NCBI GenBank assembly: GCA_027365475.1
Contig: DAHXNI010000079.1
Coordinates: forward strand, 1 to 64,000
Reading direction: 5' to 3'
From: Pseudomonadota bacterium
GTDB taxonomy: Bacteria; Pseudomonadota; Gammaproteobacteria; JAKAQQ01
Length of the DNA stretch: 64,000 nucleotides
Positions 1 through 8,044 of this stretch are shown here, in pieces (within the stretch, counting starts at the first letter, position 1; every line of letters starts with the position of its first letter). Position numbers and translations under genes: made by a program. Below the pieces are notes generated by a model that was given only the letters and a program-made list of their open reading frames with translations, was not told where the DNA came from and searched no databases.

Positions 1-23
1 CTTCATCGCTCATAACTCCCATG

Positions 24-48
24 GGGTGATGGAGGGGTATCACCCTTT
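24..48 (+). terminator. Possible hairpin terminator upstream of priA
   Basis: A 7-bp inverted repeat (24-30 with 39-45, GGGTGAT/ATCACCC) is followed by a short TTT run. It could end a gene that lies left of the window. The T-run is weak, so the call is tentative. Confidence 0.3.
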
Positions 49-180
49 CATCTTATCCCAGCCAATGACTTGAGGGATAAACATCCTGCCAGGCGCGAAG
101 GACGGCGGTCGGAGTGGTAAAGTTTCATACCAAAGCCAGCCCTTAAGCTATTGAAACGGACCGAGCCCCCTACGGTTGAC

Positions 181-2388
181 ATGACCTCATCAGCCCAGAT
201 TGTTGAAGTAGCCGTATTTTGCCCGAATTTGGAGCCTCTGGACTATCTTTGGCCGGATGACGCCGGTTTTCGACAGAAACCGGATCTCGGAATTCGGGTG
301 CGCGTTCCTTTGGGCTCCCGGACGGTGGTCGGCATCGTGGTCGGCTTGAAACACGAAAGCGCACTCCCCGTCAAGAGATTGCGTTCGATCCAGGAGGTCC
401 TGGATCCCGTGCCCCTGCTCACCGCTACGCTTTCCGCATTCGTGCTCTGGGCGAGCCGCTATTACCAGTATCCAGCCGGATTGGCGTTTCAGGGCATTAT
501 CCCCCCGACTCTCAAGCGCGGATGCTCCAGAAAACCTCCGGTGCGGACTTTCTGGGTGCCACCGGATACCCATTGGATAGATCATCCAGGCCGGCTCGGT
601 ACGGCCAGCCGGGCACTTCTCATCGCAGCCGCTCAAAACCCGGATGGCTTGGATGATCGTGCACTCGACCGTATCGGACGCAAGCGCGCGCGCAGCCTCG
701 CAAAGCGCGGCCTTCTGATCCGGCGGGAGCGCCCGGTTGAGCCCGCACCCCCGCACAGACCTGCGCAAGGGGACCGGCAGCCTGTCGAGATGCCACTGAA
801 TGCGGAGCAGCAGTCTGCAGTCCGCGCTATTCTCGAAACCACACACAGCTTTCAGTGCACGCTGCTCGATGGCGTGACCGGAAGTGGCAAAACCGATGTT
901 TATCTGGCGATCGCGCGTGCCATCGTGGATGAGCGGCGCTCCGCACTCCTCCTTCTCCCCGAAATCGCGCTCACTCCCCAACTCACCACCCGGATCGAGC
1001 AAGTATTCGGCAGCCGTGCGCTGGTCTACCACTCCGAACGCTCCCCAGAGGAACGTCAAGCGGTCTGGGACGCTGTGCGCTCAGAAAAAGTCCATTGCGT
1101 GATCGGAACCCGCTCAGCCCTGTTTCTCCCCTTTGCCACACTTGGACTCATCGTGGTCGATGAAGAACACGACTCTTCGTTCAAGCAGCAGGACGGTTTT
1201 CGGTACTCCGCGAGGGACCTGGCCGTCTATCGTGCACGCCAGCTTCGCATCCCGATCGTACTGGGTTCTGCCACGCCGAGCCTCGAGTCCCTCGCGAACG
1301 CCAAAACCGGCCGCTACCGCCATCTCTGCCTGACCGCGCGCGCAGGCCGAGGACAGACACCTGACTGGAGCCTAGTCGACATCCGCGGTCAAAGACTGAC
1401 GGGGGGGTTTTCCGACAAAACGCTCGTGGTCATGGAAACCCACCTTGCACGTCGCGGTCAGATCCTGATCTATCTCAACCGCCGCGGTTTTGCGCGGAGC
1501 CTCCTCTGCCCCGATTGTGGATGGATTGCAACTTGCGAGCCGTGCGAGTCGCCGTTCACGGTCCATCAGCGTGAGCGACGATTACTTTGCCACCGCTGTG
1601 GGCTGCGCCGGCCAGTGCCCGATGCCTGCCCCGCATGCGGAGGCACCCTGAGCACGAGAGGATCCGGGACCGAACGGCTCGAAGCCACACTGGCCGAGCG
1701 TTTCCCAGGCGTCGGGCTGGCTCGACTGGATCGCGATGTCATCGCCCGCCGGGACAGGCTCGCCTCAGTCCTCGAAGGCGTCCGTTCCGGCGCGACCCGC
1801 ATGCTCGTCGGAACCCAGATGCTGGCCAAAGGACACGACTTCCACGGGGTCACGCTGGTGGTGGTGATCGACGCCGACCAGGGGCTCTACAGCGCCGACT
1901 TCAGGGCGGCCGAACACCTCGGCCAGCAGCTGGTTCAGGTTGCAGGTCGCGCAGGGCGGGGCGAGCAAGCCGGGGAGGTGGTGCTTCAGACCCGACATCC
2001 GGAAAACCCCCTCCTCCACGATCTTTTTGGTGGATCCTACGCGAGTTTCGCCGAACATCTCCTTGAGGAAAGACGCCAAGCCGGATGGCCTCCCTATGCG
2101 AAACTGGCGCTCCTGATTGCGGAATCGACAGATTCCGAGGCAGCCTGGACGGTCTTGAGAGCCATCAAGCGGGATCTTGAACCAGCCACTGGCCATCGGC
2201 TTGATACGTTCGGCCCGGCCCCTGCTCTGCATCCCAAACAGGCCGGACGCTGGCGCATCCAGCTCCTCCTGAGAGCCTCCTCTCGGAGCGGTCTCCAAGC
2301 AGGCTGTGCACGCATTTTCGAACGCCACAAACCGCATTCGAAGAAGGTCCGTCTGACTCTCGATATCGACCCCTATAGCCTCGATTAA
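181..2388 (+). CDS. priA: Primosomal protein N' (replication restart helicase PriA)
   Basis: PriA is the DExH helicase that recognises stalled forks and reloads the replisome in the cytoplasm. The 735-residue product is full length for the family. An N-terminal DNA-binding domain precedes a helicase core with Walker A GVTGSGKT and Walker B DEEH. The cysteine-rich zinc-binding insert shows CPDC, CEPC, CHRCG and CPACG pairs, and helicase motifs V-VI follow (VGTQMLAKGHDF, QVAGRAGR). The frame opens at a TTG at 151, but the ATG at 181 is preferred because homologues begin just before the VEVAVFCPNLEPLDYLWP-like segment. argS follows on the same strand after 68 bases. Confidence 0.95.
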   Translation: MTSSAQIVEVAVFCPNLEPLDYLWPDDAGFRQKPDLGIRVRVPLGSRTVVGIVVGLKHESALPVKRLRSIQEVLDPVPLLTATLSAFVLWASRYYQYPAGLAFQGIIPPTLKRGCSRKPPVRTFWVPPDTHWIDHPGRLGTASRALLIAAAQNPDGLDDRALDRIGRKRARSLAKRGLLIRRERPVEPAPPHRPAQGDRQPVEMPLNAEQQSAVRAILETTHSFQCTLLDGVTGSGKTDVYLAIARAIVDERRSALLLLPEIALTPQLTTRIEQVFGSRALVYHSERSPEERQAVWDAVRSEKVHCVIGTRSALFLPFATLGLIVVDEEHDSSFKQQDGFRYSARDLAVYRARQLRIPIVLGSATPSLESLANAKTGRYRHLCLTARAGRGQTPDWSLVDIRGQRLTGGFSDKTLVVMETHLARRGQILIYLNRRGFARSLLCPDCGWIATCEPCESPFTVHQRERRLLCHRCGLRRPVPDACPACGGTLSTRGSGTERLEATLAERFPGVGLARLDRDVIARRDRLASVLEGVRSGATRMLVGTQMLAKGHDFHGVTLVVVIDADQGLYSADFRAAEHLGQQLVQVAGRAGRGEQAGEVVLQTRHPENPLLHDLFGGSYASFAEHLLEERRQAGWPPYAKLALLIAESTDSEAAWTVLRAIKRDLEPATGHRLDTFGPAPALHPKQAGRWRIQLLLRASSRSGLQAGCARIFERHKPHSKKVRLTLDIDPYSLD

Positions 2389-2456
2389 AAACACCCCTCC
2401 ATGCAAAAGACCCTCGCAAGGTACAATGCTCATCCCCATTCCCGGATGCGATTGGA

Positions 2457-4190
2457 GTGAAACGCGAGCTTGAAGCCTGTTTCGATGCGGCACTCGTACG
2501 CCTCGGCTGGATTGCACCTTCGGGGAGTCTGATCGAACGGCCGCGTGAAACCGGTCATGGGGATTATTCCTCCCATGTGGCGCTCAGGCTGGCCAAATCG
2601 CTCGGCAAGTCCCCTTTGGCCGTCGCCCAGACCATCGTCTCGAACCTGCCGCCTGCATTTGAGATCGAACGGATCGCAATCGAGCCGCTCGGATTCATCA
2701 ATATCCATCTGAGCCAAGAGGCCCTGCTCCGGGAACTCGCCCGGATGATGGATGGGACCCATCCATACGGGCATTCGCCTCCGGGCGCAACCCGGGTTCT
2801 CATTGAGTTCGTCTCGGCCAACCCAAATGGACCTCTCCACATCGGGCACGGCCGGGGCGCCGCCTTTGGGGATGCCTTGGCACGCGTGCTTGAAGCCACG
2901 GGATCCTGTGTCGAACGGGAGTACTACGTCAACGACGCGGGTCGGCAGATGGACATCTTGGCACTCAGCGTCTGGATCCGCTATCGCGAATACCTCACGC
3001 GCGTAACACAGGCTTTCCCGAGCGCAGGGTATCAAGGGGACTACATCCGGGATCTCGCGGGAAAACTCGTGGGAGCGGAAGGCTCACGCTTTCTGCGCGA
3101 TGACGAACGGGCACCCCTCCCGCCGGATACACCGGAGAGTGATGGAGCGGATCGGCACGTCGATGCCCGGATCGCCCTCATGAAAGAGGCACTCGGCGAC
3201 GAGGACTACGCCGCCGTGCTCGACTTTGCGCGTGGCCAGATGCTCGAGCTCATTCGCCAGGATCTTCTGGAGTTTGGCGTACGCTACGACCGTTTTTACT
3301 CGGAGCGTTCACTCTATACGGAAGGCCAAGTGAACGAACTGATCCGTCTGCTTGCGGAGCGGGGCGAAACGTACACTCAAGACGGCGCACTCTGGTTTCG
3401 GGCCAGTACGCATGGAGATGAAAAGGATCGCGTGCTCATGCGCTCGAATGGCGCCTACACCTACTTCGCTCCGGATCTTGCCTATCATCTCGACAAGATG
3501 CGCCGCGGTTATGACCGGCTGATCAACGTGCTCGGATCCGATCATCACGGCTATGCCCCAAGAATCCGAGCCGGACTCGAGGCCTTGGGCGAGGATCCCC
3601 ACCACCTTGAAGTCCGCCTCGTCCAGTTTGCCGTGCTCTACCGGGCAGGTCAGCGCGTCCAGATGTCAACCCGATCCGGATCATTCGTCACGCTTCGCGA
3701 ACTCGTCGATGAAGTCGGACGCGATGCGGCCCGTTTCTTTTATGTGATGCGCTCGGAAACGCAGCATCTCGATTTCGATCTCGATCTCGCAAAAAGCCAG
3801 TCCCAGGAAAACCCGGTCTACTATGTGCAGTATGCGCATGCCCGTATCGCAAGCCTCTTCCGTGAATGTGCGGAACGCGGTCTTGAGCTTGATCAGAGCG
3901 ATCGACAGGACTGGGAGCGACTCGATCAGCCCCTCGAACGCACCCTGCTCACGATTCTGATCCGCTATCCCGAGGTTCTCGAGCAGGCGGCAGACGGCTC
4001 AGCACCCCATCTCATCGCACAATACCTGCGGGAGCTTGCCCAGGCCTTCCATGCCTACTATCACGCGGTTCCACTGCTCGTTTCAGAGCGGTCACTGCGC
4101 AATGCCCGTCTCAGTCTCTGCTTCGCTGCGCGTCTCATTCTCGCCGATGGGTTATCCCTGCTCGGTGTCTCAGCACCTTCGAAAATGTAG
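2457..4190 (+). CDS. argS: Arginyl-tRNA synthetase
   Basis: This class I aminoacyl-tRNA synthetase charges tRNA-Arg. The 577-residue product has the HIGH signature (HIGHGRGAAFGDAL, about residues 125-138) and the degenerate MSTR form of the KMSK loop (VQMSTRSGSF), which is usual for ArgS. An N-terminal additional domain and a C-terminal DALR anticodon-binding domain are present. The start is a GTG at 2457, in a GGAGTG context. The stop is directly followed by the ATG of the SPOR-domain gene, so the two are probably co-transcribed, as argS-ftsN-like pairs often are. Confidence 0.95.
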   Translation: MKRELEACFDAALVRLGWIAPSGSLIERPRETGHGDYSSHVALRLAKSLGKSPLAVAQTIVSNLPPAFEIERIAIEPLGFINIHLSQEALLRELARMMDGTHPYGHSPPGATRVLIEFVSANPNGPLHIGHGRGAAFGDALARVLEATGSCVEREYYVNDAGRQMDILALSVWIRYREYLTRVTQAFPSAGYQGDYIRDLAGKLVGAEGSRFLRDDERAPLPPDTPESDGADRHVDARIALMKEALGDEDYAAVLDFARGQMLELIRQDLLEFGVRYDRFYSERSLYTEGQVNELIRLLAERGETYTQDGALWFRASTHGDEKDRVLMRSNGAYTYFAPDLAYHLDKMRRGYDRLINVLGSDHHGYAPRIRAGLEALGEDPHHLEVRLVQFAVLYRAGQRVQMSTRSGSFVTLRELVDEVGRDAARFFYVMRSETQHLDFDLDLAKSQSQENPVYYVQYAHARIASLFRECAERGLELDQSDRQDWERLDQPLERTLLTILIRYPEVLEQAADGSAPHLIAQYLRELAQAFHAYYHAVPLLVSERSLRNARLSLCFAARLILADGLSLLGVSAPSKM

Positions 4191-4802
4191 ATGTCCCCAC
4201 GCAACCCGCCCCAATCCCGACCCGGCAAACGGCACAAACGCAAGCGGCAGCGCCCTGGCGGCAAGACCAGTTTCCGGCCCTGGGGCTGGGTGAGCCTGCT
4301 GCTCGCCATTGTTGTCGTCTTGCTTTTGGTGATCCCGGTGATCAAGCATTCCATCAGAACCGCCGAACGACTGGAACAGCGAGGTCGTCACCCCCTTCCA
4401 CAGACACCCAAACCCAAACCTCCTACACCCGCCCTGCGACATGCCGAGCGGACTTTCAGTTTCTATCAACTGCTTACACAGCCCCGGTTCGAGATCGTTC
4501 ACCCTGACCAAGTGCAGAATGCGCGCACCGATTATGGCCATCACCCCGTTCGGCAACCGGGACAGTATCTCATTCAGGTTGGATCGTTTCGCCGCTGGGC
4601 CCAGGCCAACCGGCTCAAGGCCCAGCTCGCACTCTGGGGCATCGTGGCGCATATCAACCCGGTACGGATCGACCATGGGGAAACCTGGAATCGGGTCCAG
4701 ATCGGTCCGATCGGTCACCTCAAACAACTGAACCGGGTGCGTACAACATTGGCCCTGCACCGTGTGACCTCGCTCCTCATCGAGCTTAAGCATTCATCCT
4801 GA
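4191..4802 (+). CDS. SPOR-domain membrane protein (FtsN-like)
   Basis: The 203-residue bitopic protein has a basic, proline-rich cytoplasmic N-terminus, one transmembrane helix at about residues 30-50 (SLLLAIVVVLLLVIPVI), a linker, and a C-terminal SPOR domain beginning near YLIQVGSFRRWAQANRLKAQ. SPOR domains bind denuded septal peptidoglycan, so a role in cell division or septal wall metabolism is likely. It starts one base after the argS stop. The argS-SPOR pairing resembles the argS-ftsN order of many gammaproteobacteria, but the FtsN essential core is not recognisable, so no gene symbol is given. Confidence 0.8.
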   Translation: MSPRNPPQSRPGKRHKRKRQRPGGKTSFRPWGWVSLLLAIVVVLLLVIPVIKHSIRTAERLEQRGRHPLPQTPKPKPPTPALRHAERTFSFYQLLTQPRFEIVHPDQVQNARTDYGHHPVRQPGQYLIQVGSFRRWAQANRLKAQLALWGIVAHINPVRIDHGETWNRVQIGPIGHLKQLNRVRTTLALHRVTSLLIELKHSS

Positions 4803-4806
4803 GTGC

Positions 4807-4835
4807 TTGACAGAGCCCAGGCCCGCCTCTAGAAT
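4807..4835 (+). promoter_or_regulatory. Sigma-70 promoter of Ehr operon 1
   Basis: TTGACA (4807-4812), a 17-bp spacer and TAGAAT (4830-4835) form a near-consensus promoter just upstream of the fluoride aptamer. A diverged copy of the same arrangement lies upstream of the hyfC relic on the minus strand (20836-20865). Confidence 0.8.
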
Positions 4836-4845
4836 GCCAGCGCAT

Positions 4846-4896
4846 GCGGCGATGGAGTTCGCCGAATAATCGCCGCAAGGCTGATGACTCCTGAAC
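4846..4896 (+). promoter_or_regulatory. Fluoride riboswitch (crcB motif)
   Basis: All elements of the fluoride aptamer can be read. P1 is GGCG (4848-4851) with CGCC (4860-4863). The loop GATGGAGTTC carries GGAGT (4854-4858), which forms the pseudoknot with ACTCC (4887-4891). P3 is GCC-gcaa-GGC (4872-4881). The conserved TGATGACTCCT tail follows. It is known that this class usually raises expression when fluoride binds. It lies in the leader of the six-gene Ehr operon rather than a crcB or clcF gene, neither of which is in the window. An 8-bp alternative pairing, GCGGCGAT (4846-4853) with ATCGCCGC (4869-4876), would exclude both P1 and P3. Confidence 0.88.
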
Positions 4897-4918
4897 GGTA
4901 ACCCATCCGCGGTACGTC

Positions 4919-4946
4919 ACCGTAGCCGCTTCGGGAGATCTACGGT
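4919..4946 (+). promoter_or_regulatory. Putative translational expression platform of the fluoride riboswitch
   Basis: A 7-bp stem (ACCGTAG 4919-4925 with CTACGGT 4940-4946) holds the only Shine-Dalgarno-like sequence (GGGAG, 4933-4937) in its loop, just before the hyfC ATG at 4949. This would let aptamer folding control ribosome access. No intrinsic terminator is visible between aptamer and gene, so a translational switch is more likely than a transcriptional one. The function is inferred. Confidence 0.5.
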
Positions 4947-4948
4947 TC

Positions 4949-5893
4949 ATGGTCGGCGATATCATCCTCCAGCAGGTCTTTCAGGTTCTCGTCATCCTAG
5001 CGCTGTCCCCTCTGCTCCAGGGGTTCATTGTCACACTTGAAGCAAAAATAGAGCGGGGGCGGGGACCCTCGATCATCCAGCCTTACCGCGACCTTTACAA
5101 GCTGTTCCATAAAGAGCAGCTGATTCCGCAATCGGCTTCCCTGATTTTCTGGCTAGCTCCTCTGGTCGCCTTCACCGCCATGCTCACGGTTCCGTTGTTG
5201 ATCCCTGTGCTCACCAACTATCCGCTGCCACTATCCGACATGGGCGATATTCTGGGGGGTGGACTGATCCTGACTCTCGGAGGCTTTGCCATTCTTCTTG
5301 CCGGTCTCGACAGCGGGCATCCCTACGGCGGGTTGGGTTCGAGCCGTGAAGTCATGCTCGCGATTCTGGTCGAACCCACCCTGATCATGGTCTTCATCGG
5401 CATCACGCTGCTTGCGCGATCCATGCTGCCCTTTGTGGTCAACCACCTGCTTGTGGCACAACCGGCGGTGTTCTGGAGCCCGGCGCATGTGCTCCTGGTC
5501 GCAGCCTTCCTCATCCTGCTCACCGTCGAAACCGAGCAGCTCCCGATCCACTCCACCACCCACCACGAAATCTACATGATCGGGGAAGCGCGCATCCTTG
5601 AATATTCCGGCCCGCTGCTTGGGTGCCTCCGGTGGGCTTCATGGATGAAGCGGGCCATCCTCTACACCATCTTCATGAATGTCCTGACACTCCCATGGGG
5701 GCTTTCCACGCATGGGACAGGCTGGGGGCTTCTCTTTGCAGCTGTCATGCTCCTTATCAAGTGGGGCATCGTGGGTACCGTCATGGCCGTCATCGACACC
5801 GTTCAGTCGCGCCTGCGCTTTTACCGCTATCAGGAACCACTGGCCCTGTCGTTTCTCCTAGCCATCCTGGCCGTGGTCGCCCACCAGCTCTAG
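4949..5893 (+). CDS. Ehr complex 1 membrane subunit, HyfC/NuoH-like
   Basis: The 314-residue polytopic protein belongs to the HyfC/HycD/NuoH family, which links the peripheral arm of complex I-like enzymes to the ion-pumping subunits. It shows the family hallmark GRGPSIIQPYRDLYKLF near residues 35-50 and the cytoplasmic loop ending in EARILEYSGP (about 210-220). It is the first gene of the operon, downstream of the fluoride riboswitch. The start ATG at 4949 is conserved in the decayed copy at 20723. In the carboxylate-rich loop the usual RIPVD is QLPIH, so some charged residues differ from formate hydrogenlyase homologues. Confidence 0.88.
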   Translation: MVGDIILQQVFQVLVILALSPLLQGFIVTLEAKIERGRGPSIIQPYRDLYKLFHKEQLIPQSASLIFWLAPLVAFTAMLTVPLLIPVLTNYPLPLSDMGDILGGGLILTLGGFAILLAGLDSGHPYGGLGSSREVMLAILVEPTLIMVFIGITLLARSMLPFVVNHLLVAQPAVFWSPAHVLLVAAFLILLTVETEQLPIHSTTHHEIYMIGEARILEYSGPLLGCLRWASWMKRAILYTIFMNVLTLPWGLSTHGTGWGLLFAAVMLLIKWGIVGTVMAVIDTVQSRLRFYRYQEPLALSFLLAILAVVAHQL

Positions 5894-5901
5894 GCACCCT
5901 G

Positions 5902-6582
5902 ATGTCAACCTTCCATCCGAATGGTCTCGCGGCGGCAGTGTTCAGCCTGCTCAGCATCTCGGCTCTGATTCTGTCCTTCGTGATGCTGGCTTCCCACTGG
6001 ATCAAAAACCACATCCTTGCATTCGCAATCCAGTCCTGGGTGATCGCCTTCCTGTCTGCTTTCATCGGGGTGAGCGGACATTACCCGGAACTCATCCTCA
6101 TCGCCTTCCTGACCGCACTTCTGCGCGGCACGTTTCTGCCCTTCCTCCTGATCCGCCTGCTCGACCAGGCGCATCTCGATCGCGAGTTTGCACCGCTGGT
6201 GCAGCCCAGTTCCAGTATGGTCCTGGGTGCGGCGCTTGTGCTGCTCGCCTACACGATGGCACTGCACCTCGGCCCTGGCGCACGCATCCCCGATCCGACC
6301 GCGTTGATGGCACTGACCACCATGCTGGCCATCACGCTGATCGGCTTTCTGATGCTCGTCCTGCGCACCGAGGCACTGAGCCATCTGCTCGGCCTGCTCG
6401 TTATCGAAAACGGGATTTTTCTGGGTTCGCAGATCCTGATGCCCGGCATGCCACTTCTTCTGGAGCTCGTGATCCTCTTCGACCTTCTCATCATCGTCGT
6501 CACATTCGGAATTCTGGTGCGCTATCTCAAAAGAGAAGTCGGCTCGACCGACAGCCGCGTGCTCAGACGGCTGGTGGGCTGA
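5902..6582 (+). CDS. Ehr complex 1 membrane subunit, HyfE-like (NuoK-related)
   Basis: The 226-residue, almost wholly hydrophobic protein resembles HyfE of hydrogenase-4. The C-terminal part carries the NuoK-like segment GLLVIENGIFLGS, whose buried Glu matches the proton-channel glutamate of that family. The ATG at 5902 is 8 bases after the hyfC stop; the open frame extends upstream inside hyfC, but that part is out of register with the family. The paralogue on the minus strand has exactly the same length. Confidence 0.85.
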   Translation: MSTFHPNGLAAAVFSLLSISALILSFVMLASHWIKNHILAFAIQSWVIAFLSAFIGVSGHYPELILIAFLTALLRGTFLPFLLIRLLDQAHLDREFAPLVQPSSSMVLGAALVLLAYTMALHLGPGARIPDPTALMALTTMLAITLIGFLMLVLRTEALSHLLGLLVIENGIFLGSQILMPGMPLLLELVILFDLLIIVVTFGILVRYLKREVGSTDSRVLRRLVG

Positions 6583-6586
6583 AGAC

Positions 6587-8044
6587 ATGCTCTGGAATCT
6601 CGTGGTCATACTCCTCGCGGTCACGGCCCTGGCGTCGGCCGGCTGCTGGCTCACCCCGAATGCCCGCATCGCGGAAGGACTCAATTTCGGTGCGGCCGCC
6701 ATCGACTGCACGCTCGTCGTGATCCTTCTCGCCCGAACACCCGCTCGGGGCATCGAGACCCTCGACGGATACCTTCTGCTGGACCCGCTCGGACTCTGGG
6801 TCATGCTCTGCACCGCGCTTGTCTATCTGCTCGCATCCCTTCACGCGATCGGCTACATGCGCGGCATGCACGAAGAATCTGCGCGCCTCAACCGCTTCTA
6901 TGGACTTTTTTCTGCCTTTGCGCTGGCCTTGTTTCTGGCCCCGCTTCAGAATAACCCAGGACTTTTTTGGATCTCGATCGAACTCACCACCATCGTGAGC
7001 GCCTTTCTGGTCGCATTCCAACGCGCACCGGAAACCATTGAAGCTGCTTGGAAATATGTCATCATCGCCTCCGCCGGGTTGTCGCTCGCGCTTCTCGGAA
7101 CCGTGCTTTTCTATTGGGCTGGAACGTTCGCCGCCGGACCGTCCTACAACATGACCTGGGCCCGGTTCGCCACCCTGGCACCTGCTGTGAATCCAACCTT
7201 GATCCTGCTTGCGTTTCTTCTGGTGCTCACCGGATTCGGAACAAAAGTCGGCCTGGCGCCGATGCACACCTGGTTGCCGGATGCCCACAGCGAAGCACCG
7301 GCACCAGTCTCGGCCCTCCTGTCGGGTGCACTCCTCAACTGTGCCATGCTGGGCGTGGTGCGCTACCTTCTCGTCCTGCGCCAGACCCGGGTCTACCCCT
7401 TGGCACAGACGATCCTGGTCGCGTTTGGCGCCCTGAGCCTCCTGGTTGCCGCGTTGTTCATCACCCGCCAGACACTCATCAAACGTCTGGCGGCCTATTC
7501 GAGCCTCGAGCACATGGGAATTATGGCCATCGGTTTCGGTTTTGGCGCACCGTTCGGGGTGATCGGTGCACTCTACCAGATGCTCAATCATTCGCTCACA
7601 AAATCCGCGGTTTTTTTCGGCGCTGGCAACGCAATGCATGCCTACCACAGCAAACAGATCGCGAAAATCCGGCGCGTGCTCGATTATTTCCCGATGAGCG
7701 GCGCGCTGTGGCTCGCTGCAGCCGTTGCCATCACGGGCGCACCCCCCTTCGGGCTTTTCTGGGGCGAGATCACGCTGTTGCGCGGCGGGATGGCCAGTGC
7801 CAATACTTGGGCGGTGGCCTGGACGGGGGTGTTCCTGATCGTCATTTTCATAGGGTTTCTGAAACACTTCCGGGTCATGTACTTTGGCCGCGAACCCGCT
7901 GAACCGCCGGATACCACACTCCATTGGACCCAAGTCGCCCCACTGGCCCTAGCCGTCGGCACCGTTCTGGTGCTCGGCCTTTGGTGGCCCCATCCGATTT
8001 GGGTCTATCTCAGCGCCATCGCGCGACACTTCGAGCCCACCTAA
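6587..8044 (+). CDS. Ehr complex 1 antiporter-like subunit, HyfF-like (NuoL/M/N family)
   Basis: This 485-residue polytopic subunit belongs to the Mrp antiporter/NuoN family, which provides ion-translocation channels. Key residues are visible: the channel Glu in WISIELTTIVSAFLVAF, a Lys in EAAWKYVII, and the broken-helix Lys in GTKVGLAPMHTWLPDAHSEA. It is therefore expected to pump H+ or Na+. Its stop overlaps the next start (TAATG), which indicates translational coupling to the large subunit. Confidence 0.88.
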   Translation: MLWNLVVILLAVTALASAGCWLTPNARIAEGLNFGAAAIDCTLVVILLARTPARGIETLDGYLLLDPLGLWVMLCTALVYLLASLHAIGYMRGMHEESARLNRFYGLFSAFALALFLAPLQNNPGLFWISIELTTIVSAFLVAFQRAPETIEAAWKYVIIASAGLSLALLGTVLFYWAGTFAAGPSYNMTWARFATLAPAVNPTLILLAFLLVLTGFGTKVGLAPMHTWLPDAHSEAPAPVSALLSGALLNCAMLGVVRYLLVLRQTRVYPLAQTILVAFGALSLLVAALFITRQTLIKRLAAYSSLEHMGIMAIGFGFGAPFGVIGALYQMLNHSLTKSAVFFGAGNAMHAYHSKQIAKIRRVLDYFPMSGALWLAAAVAITGAPPFGLFWGEITLLRGGMASANTWAVAWTGVFLIVIFIGFLKHFRVMYFGREPAEPPDTTLHWTQVAPLALAVGTVLVLGLWWPHPIWVYLSAIARHFEPT

